Shown one piece after another: positions 7,820 to 15,886 of a stretch of DNA of 64,000 nucleotides. The DNA is taken from positions 62,001-126,000 of IMG/VR virus record IMGVR_UViG_3300025785_000009. One strand, 5' to 3'. Position 1 is the stretch's first letter; every line of letters starts with the position of its first letter. The DNA is from a virus. The notes beneath the pieces are model-generated. The model saw only the letters and a list, made by a program, of their open reading frames with translations, was not told where the DNA came from and searched no databases. The translations under genes were made by a program, and so were the position numbers.

Positions 7820-8263
7820 TCATAATTTTTTCCCGTAAATCCAGCCCAACTGCTGTGTTTCGTGTATCCAAGTAAAAATTGGAGTGGTAATATCCAAACG
7901 CCATTCACCATTCCAACTGAGGTAATTGCTGGACATTGTTTCTCTACCTATAAGGAAATAACGTCCACGATAGATGAAATCAGCCAACTCGTACCCTTCA
8001 ATGTTGACAGTTTTGACTACGACTGCTTTGTCGGCCACAATTTGATTGTTCTCAACCCGAGTATCATCATCCAGCTTGTTGGTAAACCCAACTGCAATAG
8101 TGTGGTTACCGTCTTGGAGCGAGACGTCAAAGTTGTAAGTGGCTGTGTCTCGCAACACACCCCGATCCTGAAGGTGGTCATCAATTTTGATATAAAACTC
8201 TGGCCAGCGGTCCGCATAGCCCACAGGATCTACAGTTATGCTAAACTTTAAATTAGTAGCCAT
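7820..8263 (-). CDS. Unrecognised beta-rich protein coupled to a radical SAM gene
   Basis: A 147-residue protein with the alternating pattern of a beta-sandwich, including the segment SLQDGNHTIAVGF (about 48-60) seen in some carbohydrate-binding and fibronectin-like folds, and a Trp-rich C-terminus (LSWNGEW, FTWIHE, GWIY). No cysteines, signal peptide or membrane segment. Its ATG overlaps the end of the upstream radical SAM gene by 11 bases, so the two are probably translated together. A carbohydrate-binding role is a guess from the fold-like pattern; no family is recognised with confidence. Confidence 0.6.
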   Translation of the reverse strand: MATNLKFSITVDPVGYADRWPEFYIKIDDHLQDRGVLRDTATYNFDVSLQDGNHTIAVGFTNKLDDDTRVENNQIVADKAVVVKTVNIEGYELADFIYRGRYFLIGRETMSSNYLSWNGEWRLDITTPIFTWIHETQQLGWIYGKKL

Positions 8264-9557
8264 ATTCTATTAAAAAATCTTTTAGTATGGGAAATTGAGC
8301 AGTCACGTCAGTGCCACGTCGGGTGTCTAATTCGCGCAATCTACGTGCCGCTTCGCGTCTCAGGTCCACATAATCTTCTGTGTGTTGCAAGCTAGCAATA
8401 CTGCTTTCTGTTTCTTTGATACAGTTTTCTAGTGCATAAGCTGGATTACGCCAATTGGTCATGCCAGCTGGCCTGTCCTGTTTTAGTCGATTCAGTTTTG
8501 TCAGCAACTGCTCAAAATCTTTTTGCAACATTTGTTTGATCGATTTGGGCAAGATTTTGATCTGTTGCCAGACTGGATCTGTGGCAAAATAACTGTCAAC
8601 TACTAGCCCTTGTGCCGCACACCATTCAATGACATCCACATATTCTGTGATAGTCAAAAATGTAGGCACAGTACGTATAACAAAATCCACGTTTGTGGGC
8701 GCATCTCTGCGTGCCTGTGCAATGTTGTCGATCAAGGTTTCAAACGTACTGCCATAACGAATGTAGTCGTTGGTTTTACTCATGGTTTCGATACTGAAAC
8801 TGACTTCGGCACGTTTAAATTGCGCCAACTTGGGCCATAACTCTGTTAAATCGTGCATACCATTGGTGGTAAAGCTAAAACTGTAGTTGGTGTGCCCTGC
8901 AGCAACCAAGGTGTCAATCAGTTGATGAAAACGCTTGTTAATGGTGGGTTCACCGCCGATAATGTGCAGATTAACCAAGTCTGTGGCCAACAATGTTGCA
9001 CACATCTGATCCCAAATCGCAGGATCATCGGTCCAATTTAATCTACGAGCATCCTGTATCCAACCCAAGGCTCGGTAGTCTTGTGCCAGTTTAAAACTGC
9101 TGTATGGACTACACATAATGCAGGCTAGGTCACATTCGTTGCCCAAACTCAAATGATAACTGACCGGCCGTGTAGTGGTCTCACCGTCGTTGTGCAGGCT
9201 GTGTTCAAATATGGTTCTGTGCGGACTTTGATCGAAACTCTTGTTGAAGTTGAGATCGTTAAACAGCACACTCTTTAGGTTTTCCTTGATACGCTTGCTG
9301 TGACTGCCAATTGAGTCTTGGTGTTGGCAGATAGCACAGGCTGGATTAGGTGTGTCTGACATTTTTTGCAAGCGTTCATCTCGCAGTCGGCGGCTGTTCC
9401 AGTATTCGTCCACACTATAGTTGCGTATGTTCCAAACCTTGGCTTGATCTGTTTCGGTAATCAATTCAGTCATACAACCACAGAGGTCATAACTGCCGTC
9501 GTGATTGATATGGATCTCATACCAAGGTATGTTACAGAATATATTTTTATTGGGCAT
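8253..9557 (-). CDS. Radical SAM protein with N-terminal twitch-like cysteines
   Basis: A 434-residue protein. An N-terminal auxiliary module comes first: FCNIPW with Cys8, Cys26 and Cys28 after a DGSYDLCGC turn, and CAIC at 74-77. The radical SAM core then starts at Cys142-x3-Cys146-x2-Cys149 (CDLACIMC), with the SAM-contacting GGEP at 201-204 and a later SFTTNG strand. This order matches the twitch-domain radical SAM family found in phages and marine bacteria. The reaction is unknown; such enzymes generate a 5'-deoxyadenosyl radical. The gene overlaps the preceding radical SAM gene by 11 bases and the next gene by 11. It ends with the family-type DTRRGTDVTAQFP tail. Confidence 0.88.
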   Translation of the reverse strand: MPNKNIFCNIPWYEIHINHDGSYDLCGCMTELITETDQAKVWNIRNYSVDEYWNSRRLRDERLQKMSDTPNPACAICQHQDSIGSHSKRIKENLKSVLFNDLNFNKSFDQSPHRTIFEHSLHNDGETTTRPVSYHLSLGNECDLACIMCSPYSSFKLAQDYRALGWIQDARRLNWTDDPAIWDQMCATLLATDLVNLHIIGGEPTINKRFHQLIDTLVAAGHTNYSFSFTTNGMHDLTELWPKLAQFKRAEVSFSIETMSKTNDYIRYGSTFETLIDNIAQARRDAPTNVDFVIRTVPTFLTITEYVDVIEWCAAQGLVVDSYFATDPVWQQIKILPKSIKQMLQKDFEQLLTKLNRLKQDRPAGMTNWRNPAYALENCIKETESSIASLQHTEDYVDLRREAARRLRELDTRRGTDVTAQFPILKDFLIEYGY

Positions 9558-10551
9558 CTCTACACTTGTGTTTGCAAATATCTAATGGTGCTACTTCAAA
9601 TCTGGTATACAGCTCTTCCCACAGCGGGTCCTGTAGTATTTCTTTAAGAGTACGAGTCTTGATGTTGATTTGATCTCTATATTTTTCTACAAAGTCGTTG
9701 TACATATAGCCCGAGTTGAACCAAGGGCAAGGAAATACCAGTCCGTCTACATTGATAAACATTTCTTTGTCACCGTTAATACAGCGAGCCCACGGGTGTG
9801 CAGCCCGAGTAGGATGTCGGCGCAGTAGTGTGCGATTACCGCCACGATCACTAATGGGCAATCTAGAAACACGATACTTACCTGATGCAGCGATATACAT
9901 TGGACTTGGCTTAAGTGGATCAGTGCCATTAATTAAGTACGCACCATCAAATTTAGTACTGTGTACAGCGTCAAACGTATCAAATCCTAGCTCTTGTGCT
10001 AGATTTTGTATATGGCCCATTTCTTTTTCATTAAAGTTAAAGTAGATAGCCGACCAATTCATAATACAATTACTATTGGCACGTAAGGCTTTAGCACCAC
10101 GTATGATACTTTCGAAGTTGCTGTTAACTCTATATTGCTCGTTTGATTCTTGATCCCACCCGTCAACACTGAATGTTACAGTATCATCATTGTTTAACAG
10201 TTCGCCTAGTTCAATCCACCAGCTGGTATCTTTATAACTACCGTTGGTAACAATGACCAAACGAGTATCAAACCGACTAGTTTTAATATATCTAACAATT
10301 TCTAAAAAGTCTTTGGCATAGATGGGATCGCCAATGTCACCACAGAATGTTATTTCATCTATTTCACTCAACAGGTCCGCAGTAAAAGCACGTTGAAACT
10401 CAAGCAGGCTAATTTCTCTGTTGAGTGCTTCGGGCCGTAACTCCGTGCGAGGACAGCGTGGACATTTCAAAGTACATTTGCTACTGACTTCGATATGTAT
10501 ACGATGATGATCAAGCAATGTCAATGTCGGTGTTGTAACTTGTGTATCCAT
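9547..10551 (-). CDS. Radical SAM protein with C-terminal SPASM/twitch-like cysteines
   Basis: A 334-residue protein. The radical SAM cysteines come early, at Cys26, Cys30 and Cys33 (CTLKCPRC). The usual GGEP is replaced by GDIGDP (about 71-76). C-terminal cysteines Cys257, Cys275, Cys326 and Cys330 (RCING, VFPCPW, CKHKC) could bind one auxiliary 4Fe-4S cluster as in SPASM/twitch enzymes. The ATG lies 41 bases inside the end of gp46, and its stop overlaps the following N-twitch radical SAM gene by 11 bases, so the two radical SAM genes look like a functional pair. Substrate unknown; peptides and sugars are both precedented for SPASM/twitch enzymes. Confidence 0.88.
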   Translation of the reverse strand: MDTQVTTPTLTLLDHHRIHIEVSSKCTLKCPRCPRTELRPEALNREISLLEFQRAFTADLLSEIDEITFCGDIGDPIYAKDFLEIVRYIKTSRFDTRLVIVTNGSYKDTSWWIELGELLNNDDTVTFSVDGWDQESNEQYRVNSNFESIIRGAKALRANSNCIMNWSAIYFNFNEKEMGHIQNLAQELGFDTFDAVHSTKFDGAYLINGTDPLKPSPMYIAASGKYRVSRLPISDRGGNRTLLRRHPTRAAHPWARCINGDKEMFINVDGLVFPCPWFNSGYMYNDFVEKYRDQINIKTRTLKEILQDPLWEELYTRFEVAPLDICKHKCRDAQ

Positions 10552-12280
10552 TTTCTTTGACCACGTGTAACGTATTGTTTACACGTCCAGACAATTCGTC
10601 TTTGTGGCTTACTAGCCATATACTCTTGTGTGCTTCGCGACTCATCTTTTTTAAGACGGCCAGCGCATTTTCAACACCCGAACTATCCATACCCGAATCC
10701 ACTAACTCATCAATGAACAGTAGGTTAATAGGTTGATATAGACTTTCCCAAACGTCACGGAACGCCCAACTCAAGCTCAAGATCAAACGATTGCGTTCAC
10801 CGCGACTCAAGTTGTCAAAGTCTAGGTCTCGTCCCAACTCTGTAATACTCACAGTCAAATCGTTGTTGAACTTGACTGTGTGTGGTAAGCCAATACGGTC
10901 CAAGTATTGTCCCAAGCGGGCATTTAAATAACTTAGGTTCTGATCAATAATACGTTTGCGAATAAATGAATCTTTGTTGGTCAACAGTTTAAGCAGGAAC
11001 TCTTGATGATCTCGTAGATTGGTCAACTCGTTGATGGTATCAAAATTGATTTCTTCCACAGCAGTTGCTTGCATTTCTGCAATTTGTTCGGTATACGGAT
11101 CATTTTCAGCTGCCTTGGCAGTCAACTGTTTGATCAAATTGTCCACAGTGGCCTGATGTTGTATAGCTTCGCTTTCGGTGTCGTAAAATGTCACAGGCCG
11201 TGGACCCAGAGTGCCCAGCCCGGTGTGAGCCTGCTGTAGTTCGTCCAAAGTGGCAGCATAGGTTCTCTGATTTTCCTCTGCTGTCGCCAAATCTCTCTGC
11301 TTCGATCCCAACACCTGTTGGTGCTTTTCGTCGTGGAACTCTTGACCACAGGTATGACACGTGTGATTTTCCAGCGAAACAAGTTCTGCAGATACCTTGG
11401 CAATGGTTTTTTCCTCGCGGGCCAGGTCCAGCTTTGTCCGACCAATCGCCGTCGATAGTTCATTGAGATCCTTTCTAGTTTGATCCCACGTCTTAAACGC
11501 TTGGTGTGCCTGAATTTCGGCCTGAATGTCGATCCTCTGTAGTTCTTCGATCGCCGTTTGAATCTTATCGATCTCTTCATCGTGTTTGTTATTCCACAAA
11601 GTCTGTCTGCGCTTCAATGCTTCAATTTGTTCTTCAATACGCTTGTTGGCATCGCCCACGGCTTTGATACGGAATTCCTCTTGTGTGATAGCATCCTTGG
11701 TTGCTTTGTTTGCTTCTTTGAGATTGTCGGCTTTTTCACTCAATAGTGTAATGCCCAATAATTGTTCAATGATGGTGCGCTGGTCATTGGCTTTTAAACT
11801 AAGGAATGGTTCGGTGTAGGTGTTGAGCGCCACAATGTGTTTGAACATTTCGTGACTCATGCCCAACATACGTTCTATTTCGGCCTGTGTTTCTCTACTA
11901 TCACCCTGCGCATCATCGGTAATTTCTTTTTCTTGATCACCTACCCAGAATTTCATAACACCAGGCTTACGTCCGCGCTCGATGCGATATGCTTCGCCGT
12001 CTTTTTCAAAATCAATAGTGACCATCATTCCTTTACTATTGGTTTTGTTGATCAAGTTGTCTTTTTTGATGTTGGTAAGAGCATTGCCGTACAAGGCATA
12101 ACTGAGTGCATTGATAATGGTGGTTTTGCCTGTGCCGTTACGAGCACCCGAATCATCACCGCCCAAATCTAAATTTTCGCCCAAGACCAAAGTGAGATCT
12201 TGTCGATCAAAATCAACTGCTTGTGTGGTATTGCCCACACTCATGAAGTTTCGAACCGTTAGAGTTTTTATTTTAAACAT
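10511..12280 (-). CDS. 46: Recombination endonuclease subunit gp46 (SbcC/Rad50-like ATPase)
   Basis: A 589-residue protein with the Rad50/SbcC layout: Walker A GARNGTGKTT at 45-54, a long coiled coil (about 185-450) interrupted by a zinc-hook CHTC at 308-311, an ABC signature LSRGERNRLILSLSW around 490-505 and Walker B LLFIDELVD soon after. With gp47 it forms the T4-type Mre11/Rad50 complex that resects DNA ends for recombination-dependent replication. In T4 the two genes are close together; here two radical SAM genes and an ANL-like gene separate them. A TTTACA-17-TATAAT promoter-like element ends eight bases before the ATG and no ribosome-binding site is visible. Confidence 0.95.
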   Translation of the reverse strand: MFKIKTLTVRNFMSVGNTTQAVDFDRQDLTLVLGENLDLGGDDSGARNGTGKTTIINALSYALYGNALTNIKKDNLINKTNSKGMMVTIDFEKDGEAYRIERGRKPGVMKFWVGDQEKEITDDAQGDSRETQAEIERMLGMSHEMFKHIVALNTYTEPFLSLKANDQRTIIEQLLGITLLSEKADNLKEANKATKDAITQEEFRIKAVGDANKRIEEQIEALKRRQTLWNNKHDEEIDKIQTAIEELQRIDIQAEIQAHQAFKTWDQTRKDLNELSTAIGRTKLDLAREEKTIAKVSAELVSLENHTCHTCGQEFHDEKHQQVLGSKQRDLATAEENQRTYAATLDELQQAHTGLGTLGPRPVTFYDTESEAIQHQATVDNLIKQLTAKAAENDPYTEQIAEMQATAVEEINFDTINELTNLRDHQEFLLKLLTNKDSFIRKRIIDQNLSYLNARLGQYLDRIGLPHTVKFNNDLTVSITELGRDLDFDNLSRGERNRLILSLSWAFRDVWESLYQPINLLFIDELVDSGMDSSGVENALAVLKKMSREAHKSIWLVSHKDELSGRVNNTLHVVKENGYTSYNTDIDIA

Positions 12281-12288
12281 TAGTCTAC

Positions 12289-12317
12289 ATTATAGATTGA
12301 TAAATGGTGTATGTAAA
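12289..12317 (-). promoter_or_regulatory. Host-type promoter before gp46
   Basis: On the minus strand TTTACA (12312-12317) and TATAAT (12289-12294) are separated by 17 bases, a near-consensus sigma-70 promoter. The -10 box ends eight bases before the gp46 ATG, so the start of transcription would fall at or just before the start codon, and no Shine-Dalgarno sequence is present. Confidence 0.45.
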
Positions 12318-12334
12318 TCAAATTGAACAGATTG

Positions 12335-13468
12335 TTATCCAGCAAAATGATACTCGCTGTTGCTGAAAATAAATTGATTGCCGTCGGTTTGCCAATCCTC
12401 CCCCAAGTCTGGGCACGAGTAGTACAACACGTGATTGTCTAATTTAAATTGAAAAAAGTTATCGCGCGGTGCGCCAAAATTATTCATTTGTAATCGACTA
12501 TCGGGTGTGTCCTTGTCAACAGTTTTTATCAACATACCGGCATTGCGTGGATTGGTACAAAACAGTCGATTAATAGCACGAATATTTTTTTCACGCATCA
12601 GTTTTACCGCTTCTCTATTGATGGCAGCAGTGGTATTGACAGTCAGATCAAAATCAACAGCACTGATATTTTTGAGTAAACCTGTTAACGAACCCGGTAC
12701 CACGTGATCAATAGGAATAAAATTTATTCGATTGTCTGTGATAAATTCGCTCAACATACTCAAGTAATCGTTACCGCCAGGCACGTCAACATCGTTGAAT
12801 ACAAAATGTTCACGACACAGCATAAATCCCGGCAAAAAATTCCAACAGAAATTATAGTCCAGCAAGTGTAAATTTCTAGTGTGCAAAATACTGTCGGTGT
12901 TGCTGTACCCCAGTATTGTGGCCATGCGTTGACTCACGGCTGTGATTTTTTTGTGTGTGGCAGCGGCACCGGTGACCAAGTCTTTTGTCAGCACCAATTC
13001 GTCAGTGCAACGTATGTCATTTTTTACTGAGGCCAATTGTGCAGTATCTTTGACCTGATAGTCTTGCCAATATGCATTGACCACAACATCTTTGCTCAAT
13101 GCTGTATACAGTTGGTGATCCCAGTCCGACTTGGTACCAAAATCCAGTATGTAATCAATTGGCTCTAATCCGGTGGGAATAGGGTTGTTCTCCTTGCTAT
13201 TTCGTATGCGCCAGGTTGCAGGCACTCCATTGATCAAGACCAACCCCAATTCGGCAGCAGCAAACACGCTGGCAAAATAGTCAATGGTCATTACGCTAAA
13301 ATCAATCAATATGGTTTGACCTGGTTGTACACAGTATTGTTCAATGTAAAACATTTTCCAACGATCAATGCGATCACACAGGTCGTCGTAACTGTAGGTT
13401 TTAATGTGTGCCATTTTGTCGTGGTATTGAAATACCATTGCGGAATTGATTGAATGTCTAGTTATCAT
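12335..13468 (-). CDS. Lid-less ANL-superfamily (AMP-binding) domain protein
   Basis: A 377-residue protein with the layout of the N-terminal domain of acyl-CoA synthetases and NRPS adenylation domains: YDDLCDRIDRW (about 26-36), then PGQTILIDFS, then YFASVFAAAELGLVLING (about 64-81). LVTGAAATHKKITAVSQRM lies where the P-loop-like A3 motif is expected but is degenerate. DLGEDWQTDGNQFIF at the end resembles the A7 motif, after which the usual ~100-residue lid domain is missing. It may adenylate or bind an acyl/amino acid substrate, or be an inactive homologue. It overlaps the preceding radical SAM gene by 11 bases. The fold call is moderately sure; activity is open. Confidence 0.55.
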   Translation of the reverse strand: MITRHSINSAMVFQYHDKMAHIKTYSYDDLCDRIDRWKMFYIEQYCVQPGQTILIDFSVMTIDYFASVFAAAELGLVLINGVPATWRIRNSKENNPIPTGLEPIDYILDFGTKSDWDHQLYTALSKDVVVNAYWQDYQVKDTAQLASVKNDIRCTDELVLTKDLVTGAAATHKKITAVSQRMATILGYSNTDSILHTRNLHLLDYNFCWNFLPGFMLCREHFVFNDVDVPGGNDYLSMLSEFITDNRINFIPIDHVVPGSLTGLLKNISAVDFDLTVNTTAAINREAVKLMREKNIRAINRLFCTNPRNAGMLIKTVDKDTPDSRLQMNNFGAPRDNFFQFKLDNHVLYYSCPDLGEDWQTDGNQFIFSNSEYHFAG

Positions 13469-14897
13469 TGTTGAGTCCTGTGTAGCCCATCGCTTGAGCT
13501 ATTTCTGTGTGAGTCTTGGTAAAGTCTTGTGAGCGTATACGGTCATAGTACGCCACAGTTTTTATAAATTTTTGTCCGTTGCTGCCGGCGCTTGATTTGA
13601 TTCTTTGAGCTAGATTACGCAAAGATTCGTTTGAACTAGTTTGATATTTATCAACAACCAAGTCACGTGCCGCAGAAGTCATTGAGTCTATGCTCAGGTA
13701 ATCGGGATCATCCAAGTAGTTTAAAGTGACCATTATGTTGTGTTGGTCGGCCCACTCATACAAACGATCCAGGTAATAAATGTTTTGTATGTTGACAGTG
13801 GGGAATATGCTTACTTTGAACACAGGATCGGCAGTTAACTCTTTGAATCGTAAAATATTTTGTTCAACTGCTGTCCACGTGCCACCGCGCTCTAATTCAA
13901 ATTGAATGCCCACATTGTCAATACTCAAACAAACATCAACTTCGCGAAATTGTCGCAGAGTATCAATCAAGTCCTCGGGATATACGCTACCATTGGTGTT
14001 GAAGTGCAAACGTATATGATCAGCGTGACCATTGGCCACAGCCGAATGTAAAAATGTCTTTAACTCTTTTAACAAAAACGGTTCACCGCCGTAGAAATCT
14101 AAATTTTCTACGTCGGGTATGAGTCGATCTAGCTCGCCCCACATAAACTCATTGTAGCCAGCCCAACGATCGCCCACCACCGGAATACTAATACCACGTT
14201 GTCGTTGACTTTGTCTCACTTCCTCGGCCACCAAACTACTACTAGTTGGGTTACAAACACGGCATTTAAAATTGCATACATTACCGGGCTTCAAGTCCAA
14301 GCTGCGTACTTTTAGGTCATCGTGCCAGGTACTGTAAAAATCACGGCTGTTCTTGCCTATGTGCCATTGGCGATTTGATTGTAAGCCTTCAGCTTCGTGA
14401 CGCCAACATTTTTCACAGCCCTTGGATTGCACACCAGACAATAGTTCTGTACGTATACGATTCATTTGATCACTGTGATATAACTCTGTTAAGGTATTAT
14501 CGTTGCCGTTACCAATAAACTCTTTGCTTACACAGCAAGGATATACATCGCCGTTGTGTCTAACTTCTAAATGACCCCACAGCAATGGACAAAACGTGTC
14601 ACTGTTGACCTGGTATCCTGTTCCTGGTATGCCGGCATCAGAAATATCATTTTGCCAAATACAAAAGAACTCGCCAATGTCCAACAGTTCTCTGGCCCTG
14701 GCCACGTGATTAACCAACTCCGGGTCTGGGTAATTACCATAGAATACAATACGCTCGCGGTCGGCAAACTCATCCTTGCGTACACTTTCTAATAACTTGT
14801 AAGCAGCCGTTGGTGAGTGGCTAACTTCTGCAAAGTCAGCAAATACCAATAACTTATAGTCTTTTTCCAAGTTGGCTCGTAGTTCTTGCGTGTTCAT
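13458..14897 (-). CDS. Radical SAM protein, N-twitch type, with extra N-terminal domain
   Basis: Read from the ATG at 14897 (479 residues). That ATG overlaps the TGA of the upstream radical SAM gene as ATGA, so I prefer it to an in-frame start eight codons earlier. Residues 1-100 form an extension not seen in its paralogues. The twitch-like cysteines follow (Cys103, Cys121, Cys122, Cys161, Cys164), then the radical SAM Cys208-x3-Cys212-x2-Cys215 (CNFKCRVC), GGEP in LDFYGGEPFLL, and TVNIQNIYYLD. The C-terminal THTEIAQAMGY tail matches the products of the genes at 58127 and 59319, so this gene and those are close paralogues. Substrate unknown. Confidence 0.88.
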   Translation of the reverse strand: MNTQELRANLEKDYKLLVFADFAEVSHSPTAAYKLLESVRKDEFADRERIVFYGNYPDPELVNHVARARELLDIGEFFCIWQNDISDAGIPGTGYQVNSDTFCPLLWGHLEVRHNGDVYPCCVSKEFIGNGNDNTLTELYHSDQMNRIRTELLSGVQSKGCEKCWRHEAEGLQSNRQWHIGKNSRDFYSTWHDDLKVRSLDLKPGNVCNFKCRVCNPTSSSLVAEEVRQSQRQRGISIPVVGDRWAGYNEFMWGELDRLIPDVENLDFYGGEPFLLKELKTFLHSAVANGHADHIRLHFNTNGSVYPEDLIDTLRQFREVDVCLSIDNVGIQFELERGGTWTAVEQNILRFKELTADPVFKVSIFPTVNIQNIYYLDRLYEWADQHNIMVTLNYLDDPDYLSIDSMTSAARDLVVDKYQTSSNESLRNLAQRIKSSAGSNGQKFIKTVAYYDRIRSQDFTKTHTEIAQAMGYTGLNNDN

Positions 14898-15883
14898 CGT
14901 CGTCTGCAGGTGCTTACACACACTGGTATTGGTTGACTGCTTGTAAAACTTTTCTCATAGTTCTTTTGAAATACGTCACTGCGAATAATAGTGTCTAAGG
15001 TATGCGTGTGCAAATCAATTTGGCTGTAATCGCCGACTACTTCAATGATTTTCTTTTTGTTTATTAAATTACTCAGACCATAATTGGGAATACGATGCCA
15101 TCCCATTAAATGACAGCAAGGCCACACAGTACCATCAGCATATATACCAATCCATTTGGTATCGATAGCTTCACAGTCAATTGCTGTGGTCTGAATATTC
15201 TGTTTGTATTCGCCTTCTACGTAGGAATTGACTTTGATTGTGGCAGGCTCTAGTCTGTGTGTTACCGTACCTTTATCATAAACATCTTGATAACCTTTGC
15301 CTTCAAAGCGACCTGAGCTACGTAGCCAAAATTTTTGAAATCCTAAGTCGCGACTCAATTGCTTTGCCTGTTCAATTTGATGTTGATTGTGTTGGAACAC
15401 AATATATTGCCATTCAGCCTGTCCACCCGCAGAAATAAATGTTTGGGCATTTCGTATAGCAAGATCAAAGTCAACACCTATGCGATATAAAGGACTAGTA
15501 TCAGCTAAACCATCAATGCCAAATACAACCTTGTTGTGGGGGTCTAATACTCTAGCTAAATCTGCCCAGGTATCGGCGGAACCAAGTCCGCCATTGGTGT
15601 GTACTGTTATTTGGGCCGGACTATGCAGTTTCATATAGCGCACAATATTCACAATGTCTCTGTGTGCCATACAGTCGCCGGTACTGCCTTGAAAATTAAT
15701 ATTGGTTAATTGCGCCCAGAAGCCGACGGGAATTTGATTGCGAATTACATCTAGTGATAGTTCGTCACGTAAGAATTTATTAACTGTACCATCGGGTGGG
15801 GTGCGTAAGCATTGAGGACAACGAGCCTGACACTGATTTGTAGGCTCAATTTCTAGTCTGCGGATATCCTCAAATGCATACAT
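14894..15883 (-). CDS. Radical SAM protein with C-terminal auxiliary-cluster cysteines
   Basis: A 329-residue protein with radical SAM cysteines at 18, 22 and 25 (CQARCPQC). QGSTGD takes the place of GGEP (about 65-70). C-terminal Cys237, Cys256, Cys257 (VWPCCHLMGW), Cys322 and Cys326 could ligate an auxiliary cluster. It is the same architecture as the gene at 9547, and like it is immediately followed by an N-twitch radical SAM gene, here with a 4-base ATGA overlap. It begins three bases after the gp47 stop. Known relatives of this size include peptide- and sugar-modifying SPASM/twitch enzymes; the substrate here is unknown. Confidence 0.88.
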   Translation of the reverse strand: MYAFEDIRRLEIEPTNQCQARCPQCLRTPPDGTVNKFLRDELSLDVIRNQIPVGFWAQLTNINFQGSTGDCMAHRDIVNIVRYMKLHSPAQITVHTNGGLGSADTWADLARVLDPHNKVVFGIDGLADTSPLYRIGVDFDLAIRNAQTFISAGGQAEWQYIVFQHNQHQIEQAKQLSRDLGFQKFWLRSSGRFEGKGYQDVYDKGTVTHRLEPATIKVNSYVEGEYKQNIQTTAIDCEAIDTKWIGIYADGTVWPCCHLMGWHRIPNYGLSNLINKKKIIEVVGDYSQIDLHTHTLDTIIRSDVFQKNYEKSFTSSQPIPVCVSTCRRR

Positions 15884-15886
15884 TAC

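Noticed and set aside
11106-11580. Overlapping minus- and plus-strand ORFs within gp46
   Set aside because: They fall in the coiled-coil and hook part of an intact gp46 frame; no independent motif.
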